Assembly (NCBI GenBank): GCA_028564705.1
Contig: JAPXFQ010002747.1
Span: 310,001 to 374,000, forward strand
Length of the DNA: 64,000 bases
Reading direction: 5' to 3'
Source: Apricaphanius iberus
Lineage: Eukaryota > Chordata > Actinopteri > Cyprinodontiformes > Aphaniidae
The notes under the pieces were generated by a model, which saw only the letters and a program-made list of their open reading frames with translations, searched no databases and was not told the DNA's origin. Each line of letters starts with the position of its first letter. Positions within the stretch are counted from its first letter, which is position 1. This document shows, in pieces, positions 1 to 12,384 of this stretch. The translations under genes and the position numbers were made by a program.

Positions 1-273
1 AGAAGTGCTGCATTTTATAATCCAAACATGTGACTTTTCATGAAAATTCTATAATCCAAGATGGCCACCACGTCATATCACGTTATAATATGCAAATTAG
101 ATGGGGGAATTTAATCCACATATAAACTTTGGCTCATCCATAATATTTTTCTAATTTACAGAAAGTCTTTATCTCTTATCACTTTTAAGGTATAGCCCCC
201 CCAGGTGCTCTACGATTTACCCCTACCCCGTCACACTCTCACTCCAAGCAATTTTGAAAACTTGAGAGCCCTG

Positions 274-360
274 TTACCAAGTATAAGCCCAACAGATTTA
301 CTTTCTCAAGCAGAGCATTACAGCTTTTGCTATAGTACTCAACCTGATAAATATGTATGA
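274..360 (+). repeat. Relic of a receptor-gene 3' flank
   Basis: This stretch aligns by eye over about 85 bases with the 3' flank of the first P2Y1-like receptor at 20741-20826. Both contain the sequence AGCCCAACAGATT and then CAAGCAGAGCATTACA, in the same order and spacing. In the intact gene the match lies just past the stop codon, so the window probably opens immediately downstream of another receptor copy on the plus strand. The alternative is an unrelated dispersed repeat that happens to be present twice. Confidence 0.5.
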
Positions 361-361
361 A

Positions 362-1150
362 ATGTCTTTATTAGTGATTGCTGTGGGTTTGAATTTTTTG
401 AGGTAATGGACACAGAGAGAAAAGACAAGAGAGAAGAAAAACGAAAACAAAGAGTAAAAAATCAGTAAGATGGAGCAACTTAAACAAAACAAATCTAATT
501 AAAATAACTTAAAACTACACCTCCACAACATACAAAAATGGGTACGTTAATACAAAAATAATGTCCCTGAATAGGACCATTGATGACACCCTCAGCCCAA
601 GAATGCATCCGCAAGAACCGATGTCCAAACACGTGTGTGTGAGCATGCAGGTGCACACAAGATTTCCCCGACAGCTGGTGTTAGGAGCCGTCGCTCCGCC
701 GAATAGGAATCGACGTAGACATGAAGGAAGACGGGTACACGGACGCCCAGAGGGCCCCAGAGTCAAGGAACCCCGTCGGACTGCCGCAGAGCTGACAATT
801 GACAACAGAGGGAAGCCCCCGGGGAACATCCAGCAGCTACAATGCAGGGGCAAGGGAGGCCAAAGGGGTAAGCCCACTGGCTCCGCTGGCAAACAGCTAC
901 GACAGGGTTGGCCCAGACCTGGAGCCGGGTACCCCGGTACGATAACCCCGGGAACTAGGGGCGGAGTGCCCTCAGCGGGGCCCCGACCAGGGATCAGCCG
1001 ACAGGGGTTCCCCGCCATCACCGCAAGATTGGGGGGACCGCAGCCAGTCGACGGACAACGGACAACACTGCAATGAACATGTAAAGAGGAACGACTGTGA
1101 AAAGAGACCAAAATAAAGACCACTGTGGCCACAAAAACTAAAAACAAAAA
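362..1150. repeat. Dispersed repeat, copy A (GC-rich core)
   Basis: An interspersed repeat of unknown class. It opens with a purine-rich stretch, has a strongly GC-rich core (about 680-1070), and ends near a GTGGCCACAAAAACTAAAAAC segment. A diverged copy is at about 37500-38540, sharing the order of blocks: TTGCTGTGGGTTT, ACACAGAGA, AAAAATGGGTA, CTCAGCCCAAGAATG, ATCGACG, AGGGGGCCCCAGAG-like. Open frames in the core on both strands have low-complexity composition and no recognisable domain, so I do not call them genes. It could be the 5' or 3' part of a LINE, but I cannot place it. Confidence 0.55.
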
Positions 1151-1169
1151 AAACAATTGTGGAATGGTT

Positions 1170-1366
1170 GTCCGCCACACAGAATTATGGGTAATGTGTT
1201 TGTGTTAATTGCAGAAGTTCTCTGTAATTCGTTCTGGTTTGTTTGCTAAATGTAGCTGTGCTCCTTAGTTATGCTTTGAGTTATGTTGTTGTCAGTGTTA
1301 TTGTCCTCGCACCATGATAGAGACAGTAGTGCACAGAAGTCGGTTGTCTGTCTTGACCCTTGTGTC
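1170..1366. repeat. Repeat block hit by the giant transposon (left half)
   Basis: About 195 bases that match 27450-27645 by eye (shared ATTATGGGTAATGT-like start, CTCCTTAGTTATG, TTTGAGTTATGTTGTTGTC, CATAGAGAC). Here the block is cut at position 1366 by the KDZ element and resumes at 18752. At 27645 the same block runs on without interruption, giving a paralogous empty site. Confidence 0.65.
1359..1366. other. Target-site duplication, left copy
   Basis: The 8-mer CTTGTGTC directly precedes the TAGTGATGGG terminus and is repeated exactly at 18744-18751 after the CACATCACTA terminus. Eight-base duplications are known for hAT and KDZ/Zisupton transposons. Confidence 0.85.
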
Positions 1367-2314
1367 TAGTGATGGGAAGACCGACTCTTTTTACCGACTC
1401 GGATCATTTACTCTCGAACATTAAATTGAACGAATCTTGAACGAATCATTTAGTTCATTTTAACAGCAGGTGGCGCTGTTGCCCTCTTCGGGGCGTCGTA
1501 GTAAACAAGGCAGCGGTTCTCCAACGAATCATAATTCACAACCCCAAGTGACCCATTTACCGACTCATTCCTGTTACTCTTAGCAACTAATTTCATTAGT
1601 AAAAATATTTATAGTTTATAATTAAATTTGTGGGGGGGGAAACACCCAGTAAAAAAACATTTCTGCTCTGGACTGGAAGAAAAACCCTGAGTACAAAACT
1701 CACATCACGAGAATAGCTCATTAGTTCACAGTAGTATATCTCTGCTAACATGCTAACAGCACATTGAGTTACTCACCCCTTCCTTTCCGAGAGCTAACCG
1801 AAGCTACCTTGCAATGTGTGGTGCTGAATTGCTAGCGTGAACAAATCGCTCACTCCCGGCTCACAGCTCAAACGAGCTGAACGACTCATTCACCCCTCCT
1901 CCTTCCCGGCTCACAGCTCAATTCTCCACTACAATACAGAAGGCAACATGTTTTGTTTCACCTGACAATAAAAAACAAAATGCCACGAGCAATTCGAAAA
2001 CCTAGGAAAGCATATACACACCACAATAAAGTTATTTGTGTCCACGCTGCCATCATTGTTTAACAACGCGACAGTGACTAGGTAGGTGTCACGTGACAAA
2101 TGAACGAATCTTCTACTCCACACACAGTACACCCTGAGCTGTGAACGATGAACGAGAAGATCCGTTCAGTCCGAACTGTCGGTCACATTACAGCTGGGTA
2201 GAGGAAGAGTTAGTGTAAACTAATTTTGACAATTAGTGATACAATTAAAACAAAAAGGAATAATTAATAAGTTCCCTTTGTTTACATGGTGCGTTTATTG
2301 TGTACAAAATTTTA

Positions 2315-2362
<48 letters not shown>

Positions 2363-2750
2363 TACTATTATTGATTATGTTTGTTGTTATTATCATCATA
2401 TATTTATTATTTAATCAATATGCTGATATAATTTTCGAAAGTATTTATTTACTAACACACTTTAAATTATACACACAATAACACATCTACAAGAATTGAA
2501 GTCCACTAAATAATTATGATTTAATGAATAAATAATATATATCGGGTGTCGAATGACAAATAAAGGAACATTAGATATCAGACATCATTCATTTCCTTGT
2601 TCATCTCTCAGTCCGCTCCACAGCCCGTAGCAAGCTGAGCCACAGTTTTCACGTGACGAATGAGTAAGAATGATCCGTCACGATCCGTATATGAAAGAAT
2701 CGTGAGCGAACTGTAGTACTTGCTGCTCGCCACACACAGCCTGAGCGGTC
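1367..2750. other. Left subterminal region of the transposon
   Basis: Non-coding. It contains repeated variants of TGAACGAATC/GATTCGTTCA (for example 1424-1450, 1520, 2101, 2143), a GGTGGCGCTGTTG segment, a doubled TCCCGGCTCACAGCTCAA (about 1855 and 1905) and an ATT microsatellite. The subterminal decamers are plausible transposase-binding sites. It is about three times longer than the right-hand equivalent (18510-18743), so something was inserted or amplified here. Confidence 0.55.
2316..2372. repeat. (ATT)n microsatellite
   Basis: About 15 near-perfect ATT units. A similar tract lies near the other end of the element at 18058-18110, in the same rather than inverted orientation, so it probably arose independently of the inverted repeats. 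Confidence 0.9.
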
Positions 2751-2751
2751 T

Positions 2752-3040
2752 GGCTGTCCAACACAGTCTCACTCCCTTCTCGTCAAAGGTGTGACGCATG
2801 GTCAGTGATCCCTCGCGTCAAGTTCCAACGAAAGCGGTGCACCTTTTGCGTTGTTTTTCAACGCGGGGGTCCGTCACATAGACATTCATGATAATCCCTC
2901 ACCGTCAGATATAGACGAAAGGAATTCAATGTCCATCTCTGATGCCGTCACTTTATGCGACTATTGACCGTATAAATAAAAATGCAACGGTCCCAGGATC
3001 ATCTCGCTTCTCAACTCCAGCAGGTAAGTAGGCTGCCTAC
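2752..3040. repeat. Left long inverted repeat with promoter and first exon
   Basis: From AACACAGTCTCACTCCCTTC onward this reads as the reverse complement of 18341-18505, nearly base for base through 2921, including GTGACGCATGGTCAGTGATC, CGAAAGCGGTGCACCTTTTG and ATATAGACG. The match then resumes, after inserted sequence on the right side, with the segment GATGCCGTCA... GGGATCAT... CGCTTCT... ending in a splice donor (GTAAGTAGGCTGCC here, GTAGGTAGCC on the other side at 17902). The repeat therefore includes promoter DNA and the non-coding first exon of the transposase gene. Confidence 0.8.
2971..2978 (+). promoter_or_regulatory. TATA box of the transposase gene
   Basis: TATAAATA lies about 30 bases before the probable start of a short non-coding exon (about 3000-3023) that ends CCAGCAG|GTAAGT. 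The next exon opens at 3790 after CTCAACAG. Spacing and splice sites fit a canonical core promoter; the transcription start itself is inferred. Confidence 0.65.
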
Positions 3041-3990
3041 TACATGCTTACCTGAATGAGAAAATGTAGCACAATTATATATAAAATATGACCGAATTTT
3101 GTCAAGAAGTTGTCGTTGTGTAAAGTGCCCTGTAACCTATTACTTTCATTGGACAGAGACCAAATTACGGACATATTATAACCGGTTGTTTTATCGTTGC
3201 TGTTTGCCCCTGTTCCGTGCACATTTATATACGTGCTAGCATACGCTGCGCGTCAGGGCCATTTAATGACCTGGACCATGCGTGGACCTGTTTCTGTGAA
3301 CCGAACGCCGTGCTGCTGTTGTCCCGTACTTAATTAAAGCCAGTGTTTTAGACTACAATGACTGCTGAGGGACGTTTTTGATTAAAATGATCACAGGGAA
3401 TATGAAGTAATCCAGTTAAAGAAATGTTTCCATGTCAATATAAATGTAAAATGAATAACATAAACTGAGTATATAAACAGTTTAAAAAATGGCATTGGTT
3501 ATCAGCCAAACTGGCATTTTAAATGTTTGGTATCAATATCATCCTTGAATGGTTAAATTAGACCATACTTAGTGAAACATTGTATTGTGAGTTTAGCAGG
3601 CAATACCCAGCAATACAGAATTCTGGCCTAATATTCACCCACATACCTCCCCACGACATCCCAACACATGGCCAAACAAGAGCAACATTTTCTCAAATGC
3701 TTAAACCTTTTAGTCATTCAGTATTTATGTAGTGCTATGTAGCATGATCTTCAAATCTGAATTCATATTGTTTGCCTTCTCTCAACAGGTCCCCTAGTCC
3801 CTTCATCATTTACTTTAAAACTTCAGCTTCGTTACAAAGCCAAACCAAAGGCACTTTTAAGAGCCACGTTTGTTTGATTGTTGTCAGTCTCTCTGGTTCT
3901 CTGTTGTTCTTTCTCTTTCGCTCTCCCCCCAGCCACCCCCTACCCCTTTATTGGTGTTTTGTCACTGTGTTGTCTTGTGTCTTTTTCATC

Positions 3991-6900
3991 ATGAGTGACG
4001 ACTCCAATGTCGATCAGCTCGTTAAGGAGCTTGATGAGCTTGTTGATCATTCTATGTTAAATGATGAACTCCAGACGTTGGAAAGTTTCATCAATGAGAT
4101 GGAGGTTGAACGGGAGGCAGCACCATCCACCAGCCATCAACCTGTCAGGTGGCTGAAGAGGGACAGTGATGGAAATGTTGTCTATGACAGACCAAGATCA
4201 TCCCGAAACCAAATGGGTCAGTTTTCTTTTTTCAGTCATATTACTTAAAGGATTTTTCACATAGAACTAAAACGATATAGATTGTTTTACCACTTTGGAT
4301 TGAATACATGACTCAGCCATGGGTTTATATTTATCACATATTCATCCAAAGTGGTAATGACAATGAAATTTGGCTAATAAAAGTTTGTATCATTGTGTGG
4401 AATAAAATGGGCCCGTCAAAATGTATGGAATTGTAATGCTGTAAAGGTTAATTTTGTTTTATTTTCTGCTACAGCTAGTCACAGCAACAGTTGTAAGACT
4501 AGAGCTTCTACTACGACGTTGGACAGCAGCGTTGAGATAACCAACTACTGTCCTCCAGACACTGTTGGTATGTTATTTATTTTGTCTATATTAGTTCATT
4601 TTGCCTATAAATTCTAATAATTCGAATGTAGATTCCATCTTTTTGAGACAGAATAACAGGCAACATCCATGTTGCACACTTTAATTTTGTTTTTAAATAT
4701 TATGTACTATTTTAACAGAGGTTTTCCTTGAAGAGCTAAACCACTCACAGCGTGATGACTTGGATGATCAGGAAACAGCACCAGCACCACCACGAGCTTC
4801 CTCAGACTGGTCTACTCGAAAAAGTCTCCTCTCAGAGAGGTGGGAGAAAGAGAGACCCCGGATGGTGAACACCATGGTGGCACAACAAAATGCGGAAACT
4901 CGGATCTGTCAACAGTGTGGTAGCAGTCCAGCTGCTGTCCGTTGCTGTGACTGCCGACCACACCCATTCTTATGTGCTGAGTGTGATGTCAGTATACACA
5001 GAAACCACGTGTTTCACAACAGGGATGCAACAATAGCTGGATTCTTTCAGCCATTGCCTCCAACAACCTGTGTCGTGGAGAGGGCTCTTTCCCAGTGTGG
5101 TAAGCTGTAGTGTCCCATTTAGGGCTGAACAATTGTTGCAGTCGTAATCGATATATGATCCAACGCAAATGCCTAATCGTAAAATCTGAAAATAATCCTG
5201 CATAGGTAAATTTCTGTCATTTGACTTTTATATTCACATCATCCTCATTGATTGTGCCACTTCTGGTTGGTGGGTGGGTGTGTGAGGGGTACACAAATTC
5301 TGATTGGTGAACTTCAGTCGGTCGGGGGGTATTATTCTTGTACCCTGGCTGTGCTCACCTATCAGGGGTGGCACAAATCATTCTCAGATTTGTTTATTTC
5401 AATAACTTCACAGTATAATAGGCTTCACAGGAATCTTTTCAGTACTTTCTCTGAAACGCACTTAATGACCTTTTATCTTAAAAATACATTTAATTTCAAA
5501 TCTATTTTTAAATGATTACAGAATACTTCCCAGTTGGTACATAGGATGATGCATGTCTTTAATCCCTGCATATGATTGTGTCTTTCAGTGTGTGTTGTGC
5601 CGTTGGAGATGCCCGAGAAAATATGTAGTTGTTCTCCGGGTTTGTTGAGTGTCAACAATGGAAAAGTTGTTGCTGTGGTTACAATGAATGGTAAGAATAA
5701 AATAAACTTGGAGGAACATTCCAGATTATGTGGCTGGAGCGTCCATATCACATTCTGGTCAAAGTACCCATAGAGACCTGAGTTGGATTTTAACCCATGG
5801 TCATTTCCTTATCCCACCTCATACGGCTCTCCCACTCGCTTCCTGCCCCTTTGTAAATGTGTCCTGATTCATTTCTATTCAAATGTTTCCGATAGATATC
5901 TGCACTAGAACGATTTTTCTGTCCTTGGTTACATTTTCATTTTAAATGCAGTGAATCAAATGTTCTTCCCACACCAGCAAACACACTTCTCTCATCTCAT
6001 ATACAATGTGTTGTTGATTTTTCCAGGACGATATGATCTCTGTATGCCTGAGATGAAATGCGAGGCATGCAAAGCCACTTGGAGCGCTGGAATCGAAGAC
6101 TTGGTCCGTAATGACTACTGGCCTGCTACCCTTCACTTTTCCACGGTGTACTCTACAGATGTGTTTCATTCATATGAAGAGTTGAAGATGGCAGCACCAG
6201 GACTTTCCTGTCAAGCATTTTTAAGAATGCTTGATCAACGAACTGTCCGCTTCGGCCGTGTGAGTATTAGTGGTGGGAGTCACAAACAAATAGTATGACC
6301 AGTATAGCAGAATGACGATGGTGACATTATCAGCACATTCATTATTATAATTGGAGCATGGTGATGATATCATAACACAGTGATTCATCTATATTCAATA
6401 CATTGATGGAACGTCATCTAAGATTCAAAGTCTGTGTGTAAAAACTACTGCTCAGTAAAGAAAATGGCACTAAATTCTTCGTACACTACATGTACAGAAG
6501 TATTGGAGCATTAACAACTCAATCACTCAAAACATGCATTTCATTCAGACTGGTGTATAAGATCCTTGTCCCATCCTAGTCATGCAGATTGCATTCAGAA
6601 AATGGTTAAAGTATCAATTTAGACTAGAGCATCATGTTTTGATAAAATACTATGAAATATGTTGACATAAATTTTTACTGTTCTGAAACAGACAGGGAAG
6701 ATCACAGCAGACAGCTTCAGAAAAAGCTTTTTGGAGTGGGAGGCTGTTAGATTCGAGGTAGACAAGATATGCAGGGAGGAGCATTTTGTCTGTCCTGCAT
6801 GCACCCCAGACATGCTTGCCGTTTCAGTGGACGGAAATCGCAAGCACTACCGCTTTAAGAATGCAGCAAGGTGCTAACAAAATGTGTGTAATTTCCAGTG

Positions 6901-9309
6901 TTGTTAAACCTTTCCTGTGTCATATTGAAGGTCAGTGTGTACCTCCTCTTTAATTTAGATCTGAAGAGCAAGCCTTATTTGATGGCATCTTCATTGCAAG
7001 AGATGATGAAGTAGAGAGATTTGTGGATTACATTCATTCCACCACCAATCATGTAAGATTGTATAATATTTCTAAAAACACCACCAATAACATCCTACAA
7101 TTGACATTGTTTGGGTGAGTCCTGACCATTTATATCAACCGTTTTCGATGTTGTAGGTCTCTGGAAGAGGTGTCTGTGGAGGGGAGTGGTCAGCAGCCAG
7201 GGAAACGTCTCAGAGATCGTCAAGTAAAATTGATGAGGAGGGACTTGAGCTTGCGGTCTGTCGACATGGAGTTTTTCTCTCTGCACTCAACATGTTCAGG
7301 GGGGAAATCTACGCCTATCCCCTGTACCTGCAAAACAATCTGGTAAATAAGCCAATAACCTTTTTTGCCATGGATGTAACCTGCAAGTACTGGCCCTACC
7401 TCACGAAAGTAGCAAAAAGCTGCCCGGAGCTCCAGCACCTTCTTGACATGAAGCCATTCTTGTCAGTGTTCCATGCTAAAGCCCATGACTTTAAATGTGA
7501 GGTAAGAAAACATTACCATGTCATTGACTTTCCATGAACACCTGCAAAGGTATGTTGGCAGCTCAGAAGTATTTTCTTTGATAGGTTAAATGGAGTGGAG
7601 CTTATCAGCAAGGGGCTGGATTAACAATTGGGGAGGAGGTTGAGCAGTGCAACGCCTTCCTCTCTAGGATTGCTGTGACAACAAAACACATGTCCAAAGC
7701 AGGTGAGGTGAAAGTGGTCACACATTTTCCAACTCTACCCCAAATATTTCGAGACACTGCTTTGTAGCACTGTCCTGGCCGGTGCCATTTATCTACGGTC
7801 ATGCGACACCGTACCAAGTTACTTGATTACTCTCCTCCCCCACTGTCAACTCTCTGCTAATGATTTGTTCTGTTCACTTGACTAGCAAAAGGCACAAGAC
7901 GGCAGGTGAGGGACATATAGTACAACACAGATGAGTTTATTTTTCTTTTTTTTCTTTTTGCAGGACGTACAGACATGCTTACGCTGATGGCCATGCGCTG
8001 GAATCAGCAAAAGTTTAATAACTTGGCTACTTCACTTGCCCGCCGATATCAGAAGGTAGACATGAGTCTTTTTTTTTGCTTATATTTTGGATACCTGCTA
8101 TTGTATATTTGCATAGGGATGATAATATTTTTCTTTTTTGTTTACGCTTTTGTTATTTAAAGGCCACAAAAGGCCTGGAAAGCCAGCTTAAGGACCTAGA
8201 GGTCATGAGAACTCAACTGGCAGTGACACAGGCTGAAGTGGAAGGATGGGTCACTGACGTAAAAGAGTGGGCAGAATGTGAGAGTTATACTATTACCGAT
8301 CAATTGGTCAGTTCTGCAGACTAATAGGAGAATCCTTATGACTTCCTGTAGCCTTCTGTGTTACATTGAGACATGGCTCATTTCAGTTATTGCCATGAAA
8401 ATTTAAGTGAAATGTTTACATTTCTTCTTTTCTTCTCAGCAACAAAGTCCGAAAAGAATGCAGATTGTGACGCGGTGACTCGTCGAATGGAGGTGCTGGT
8501 GGCCAGCATTAAAAGAAGGTCCCAGCGCCTTTATAAAGACACTGATGGCAGCAAAGGTCGGGCCCGGATTCGGCGCAAAATTAGAGAGGAAAAGGCCATT
8601 CTTAGCTCTGTTGTTGACAAATACAACAGTATGGATCCAGATACAGACAGAATTGTCTTCGACAGCCTTCTCTCTGACGAGACAGTTTGGCCATGGCAAC
8701 TTTCACATGGTGGTATGTTCACAAATCAGTTGACAATTTCATATGATTTACATTGTAGCACAAAGCCAATTATGCTTTATTTCAGAAGTCCTTTGAAAAA
8801 TAATCATACTTACAATTGGCTTATGTTCCACAACTGTATCCCAGATTCTGTTGATTTGAGAACAAAGAGGAAGGCGTTTGACAGTGTGATGGCAATAAGG
8901 AGACTAGAGGAGGAGAAGAAGATTGTTGTTGCAGAGATGGCAAAGCACTGGAAATCTCTCTCCACTCGTGCAGACACACTGAACGAGATGTCATGCCTGA
9001 ATACGTGAGGCATTGAAAAGTATGTATTTAGGTAAAATGTTGGAATACTATACCATTATTATTAAAAAAAAATTCCAGGGATTTCTAAGGTGGCCATTAT
9101 CTTTTTTGTTTTACTAAGGTGAGCTGTGGAGTCTAAATGAAAAAGGAATGAAGGGTCTCCTCAGCATCACTATGAAAAAGAAGCAAGCAGTCACCAGAAT
9201 GCTGAAGCATGCGAGAGACTGTTATGCTCAAGTTTTGAGTGGAACCAGCATAGCCAACCAGAATGACTGGGATGGATACGACAGTGACTCTGAACTGTCA
9301 GATGAATGA
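3991..9309 (+). CDS. KDZ/Zisupton-type transposase (spliced, 3' end possibly frameshifted)
   Basis: Coding exons read by frame and GT-AG sites: 3991-4216, 4475-4567, 4719-5099, 5589-5690, 6027-6259, 6692-6870, 6959-7052, 7157-7501, 7585-7702, 7964-8055, 8163-8277, 8440-8712, 8845-9004, 9119-9309; about 866 aa. All phases agree except the last junction. Residues about 170-205 form a CxC-type cysteine cluster (CQQC, CCDC, CAEC, then H-x3-H), the DNA-binding module typical of KDZ proteins. The RNase H-like core shows SVDGN (D392), FFAMDVTCKY (D509), FHAKAHDFKCE (H542, H546, C550) and GAGLTIGEEVEQ (E568/E571), all KDZ hallmarks. The C-terminal half (about 620-800) is helical and charged. Splicing 9004 to 9119 gives a stop at once, whereas the frame GAG CTG TGG at 9121 is clearly coding-like; either a weak alternative donor is used or this copy has a one-base shift. 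The start ATG follows a long 5' leader in the exon opening at 3790. Confidence 0.85.
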
Positions 9310-9354
9310 ACTTTACTCCTGACGTGACTAGAACAACTAATAAACTGCTCAACT

Positions 9355-9595
9355 TAGGTATACTAAAGGTGACTGAGCCTTTGCAGCAGTGGCCCCCTCC
9401 TTGTGGAACTCCCTTCCTCTCAGCCTGAGATCTGTTGACTCGGTAATCTCTTTTAAAAAGCAGCTAAAAACGCATCTTTTTAAACTTGCCTTTGAATAGT
9501 TTTGTTTATCTGCCTCTTTTCTTGTTCTTTTGTAAAGCACTTTGTGACTTATATCTCGAAAGGTGCTATATAAATAACGTTTATTATTATTACTC
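9355..9595 (+). mobile_element. LINE 3' end, L2/Maui-like
   Basis: The translated text around 9400-9490 reads like the end of an L2-type reverse transcriptase (a WNSLP-like stretch, then F-K-x-Q-L-K-T-H-L-F), followed by GGTGCTATATAAATAA and a short ATT tail. It is a 5'-truncated insertion inside the giant transposon, just past the transposase stop. Confidence 0.65.
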
Positions 9596-9784
9596 GAGAA
9601 CTTAATTTTCACTAAAATGGGGAACGAAATTCTGAAATTAAAAAAATGGGGAATTCTTGCCTGAGTGGCATCCACACACAACAAAATGTACTGTTAACAT
9701 GAGGGTTGTCAATGTCTTTAATCATCCTGTATCCCTTGTGATTGCGGACATTTTTGTATCTGCCCCTGGAATTACACTCCATCA

Positions 9785-10020
9785 TGGATGGACCCCCCCC
9801 CCCCGTGTTTAAGGCCAGGCTGCAGCACCGTCTCTTTAGATCAGCCTTTGACACCTAAGAGCGTTGTCACTTATGGTATGACCTGATTAGCACAATGATT
9901 TAATAGATGTATTGTTTTGTATTTTATTCATTTATTCTTGCCTTTATTTTGTCTCTGTCCAGCACTTTGATCAACGTTGGTTGTTGTAAAGCGCTTTAAA
10001 AATAAAAATTTATTGATGAA
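9785..10020 (+). mobile_element. Second LINE 3' end
   Basis: Ends with GCACTTTGATCAACGTTGG and GTAAAGCGCTTTAAAAATAAA, the usual 3' end of fish L2-like LINEs. The open part encodes only the last few residues (HRLFRSAFDT) of the reverse transcriptase protein. Confidence 0.6.
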
Positions 10021-12384
10021 AGACCACCCATACCGTTTTTTTTAATGAATTCAACCAACCTGTTTTGCGTTTCTCTTCTACATTTACGCAATATATGATG
10101 CTGTATCATGGCTGAAGAACAGCAAGTAAAATGAACTGCACTGGTAAATTGCTATTTGTAATGTTTTTATTGATGCTATTATGCACTTACACTCCATAAA
10201 CAAACTGAAAGCTGCCACACAGACTGACATAATCTTTCACTGACCTTACCTGCTGTGGGAAGTCAGTAGAAGAAATCCTCAGGAACTACACTGCAGATGC
10301 CATATTTGGCTGTTAATTCTGATAAGTTCTTAGTCATTGTCTGCCCACAACTTGCAAATGTGACTTAATTCTAGTCACTGCATCGATGCCACTGAATTTT
10401 TCTAAAATTTGGACTCTCATCAACTCCCCGTTACAGATGGACAGTAAAAGCAGCCTTGTCAGACCATATTCAACTGTTTTTCATCTGCAATGACATAGGC
10501 AGATGTTTAGAGATATATCTTTACATGAAACCACACACACAGGTTTTAGGACAATGTCATCTGGACAACATAGGACCATTCTGGATGTTTGAGGAGAGGT
10601 TAAATTTTCAATGTTCTATGAAGTACTGTATATGTATCGCACAACATGTTAGGCCCCAGGCCTTGGCCCTGCAGGGCCTGGGGCTTTTTGATAAAAAGGG
10701 CCTATGATGGTCATTTTATAAGATATATTATAAATTGAATCATCCAGGATCATCCTGTCAGACTGGGGAAGGGGTTAGTCTAAAGACAGCCATATTAAGT
10801 TAATGGAAAAATGTCAAAGGTTAAACAATGAGTAGTTTAAAGGGAAAATAAACTCGGAACTGGTCCACATAGAAAAGTATGACTGTGTATAATACTATCA
10901 TCGATATCTTACATAGATCTGGCCACAAAATACCTGTTAAAAGATTTTGATGGGTTGTTTCCAGCTTAGCCCTTAAAGAGGTCTCTGAATGTCTACATCA
11001 AACAGCCTTGATGTGAACCAACAAAAAAATCAAACTTTGTCATAGGACAACAGTGAAGACATCGTTGGAAAAGTCTTGAACTAGGGAGCAAAATACGTCA
11101 ATATGACATTTGTGGGCGGTTCCTGCTCCTCAGGTGTGCCCTTTGAACCTTGTACCTGTGAAACTTTTGAAGGCTTATAGCTCAACAACAAAATATGCTA
11201 CAGACATGGGGTAAACAGTTTTGGAAAGCTCTGCACCTCTACTATCATACCCGTTGGCAGACCGATAGGGGGCGCTACTGAGTATGGTCAAAACCTATAA
11301 AAAACATGTTTTCACCATCTTACCAATACAACATTAAAAATCAAACCAAACAGGCGTGCTTCCCACCCTTAAAAACATATAATAAGATTGCAAAGTTCGT
11401 TATCACAGTTTTACATAAAAGAGATAATTCATTGGAACTACAAAAGCTATGACGCAGCACAATGCTGTTTAGTCACTACAAGGCACCAATTGTAGTTCTG
11501 GTATCCTACTTCCGGTTAGGGTTAAGACGTTTAAATTAGGGTCCAGAAATCATATATCCGCTCGTTTTTCAACAAGGAAGTAATGACAATAACGTATATG
11601 TTTATATTGTAAGTAGAAATATGTGGTGGAAATTACAAATATATACGTTTATTAGTGCTATTTTTACATTTTTCCTGCTGCTCTATCTCGTCGACAGAAA
11701 GCGGTCTGTTCAATAGCGTACTGTATTAAGCAACGTTTAAAAACATATCTTGAAGACCTCATCCCTCGATCTATTTTCTCGCTATAAAGTGTTAATGTTG
11801 TTTATCATTTGTTTTAATATGGTGTGGCTTCCAAACAAGGCCATTTAGTTCAGTATACCCGCAGTAGGATGGATTAATAAACGATAGCAGTCGCGGATAA
11901 CAAGCCCAACTGGCGAGTGAACGCACCCCAAAATTTTCATGACGTCACTCAACCCCAACTTGAATTTGCAACTAAGTACATATTACCCAATATAATAGAG
12001 TGAGGAAGTATACAAATTAGAAGGGATACTTGTAGTTCTTCCACCAAGAGCAGGGTTGTAATCAAGTTTATGAAAATGTGTCCTTACTAAATAAAAAAAA
12101 AACAAAAACAATACAAGCAAAACATAGGCTACAATATACTGTATAGATGATTTGGGTGAAATATATCACGAGGGGATCAGTTCATTAATGTTATCCACTT
12201 AAATAATAATGTATTGTGATGTTAAATTGAACTACATTATGTTTTCTACCCATATTTTCCCTTGTCTTATAAAACACAAAACTGTCACAAGATGTTTCTA
12301 AACATGATGGAAAAGTAAAAACAAAAATGGTCATTTTTGGCAATCATTTATTCGTCTGAAATGAAAAAAAAAGTGATTGGCATC
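10021..12384. other. Transposon interior without recognised gene
   Basis: No coding exon was recognised between the convergent 3' ends of the two transposon genes. A GC-rich hairpin at 10653-10684 (GCCCCAGGCC with its complement) is the only sharp structure. The segment 11100-12010 contains phrases such as GGGGGCGCTACTG and GACGTCACTC and could be an inserted non-autonomous element, but I saw no matching ends. Confidence 0.4.

Noticed and set aside
561..1180. Overlapping open frames of 171 and 221 codons on both strands
   Set aside because: They lie in a GC-rich dispersed repeat with a second diverged copy at 38130-38540 whose frames are not conserved, and the proteins have no domain.
2236..2481. 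Leucine-rich open frame of 81 codons
   Set aside because: It is the translated ATT microsatellite.
10653..10684. GC-rich hairpin that could be a Helitron 3' end
   Set aside because: There is no CTRR terminus after it and no matching 5' TC end, so it is only a local palindrome.
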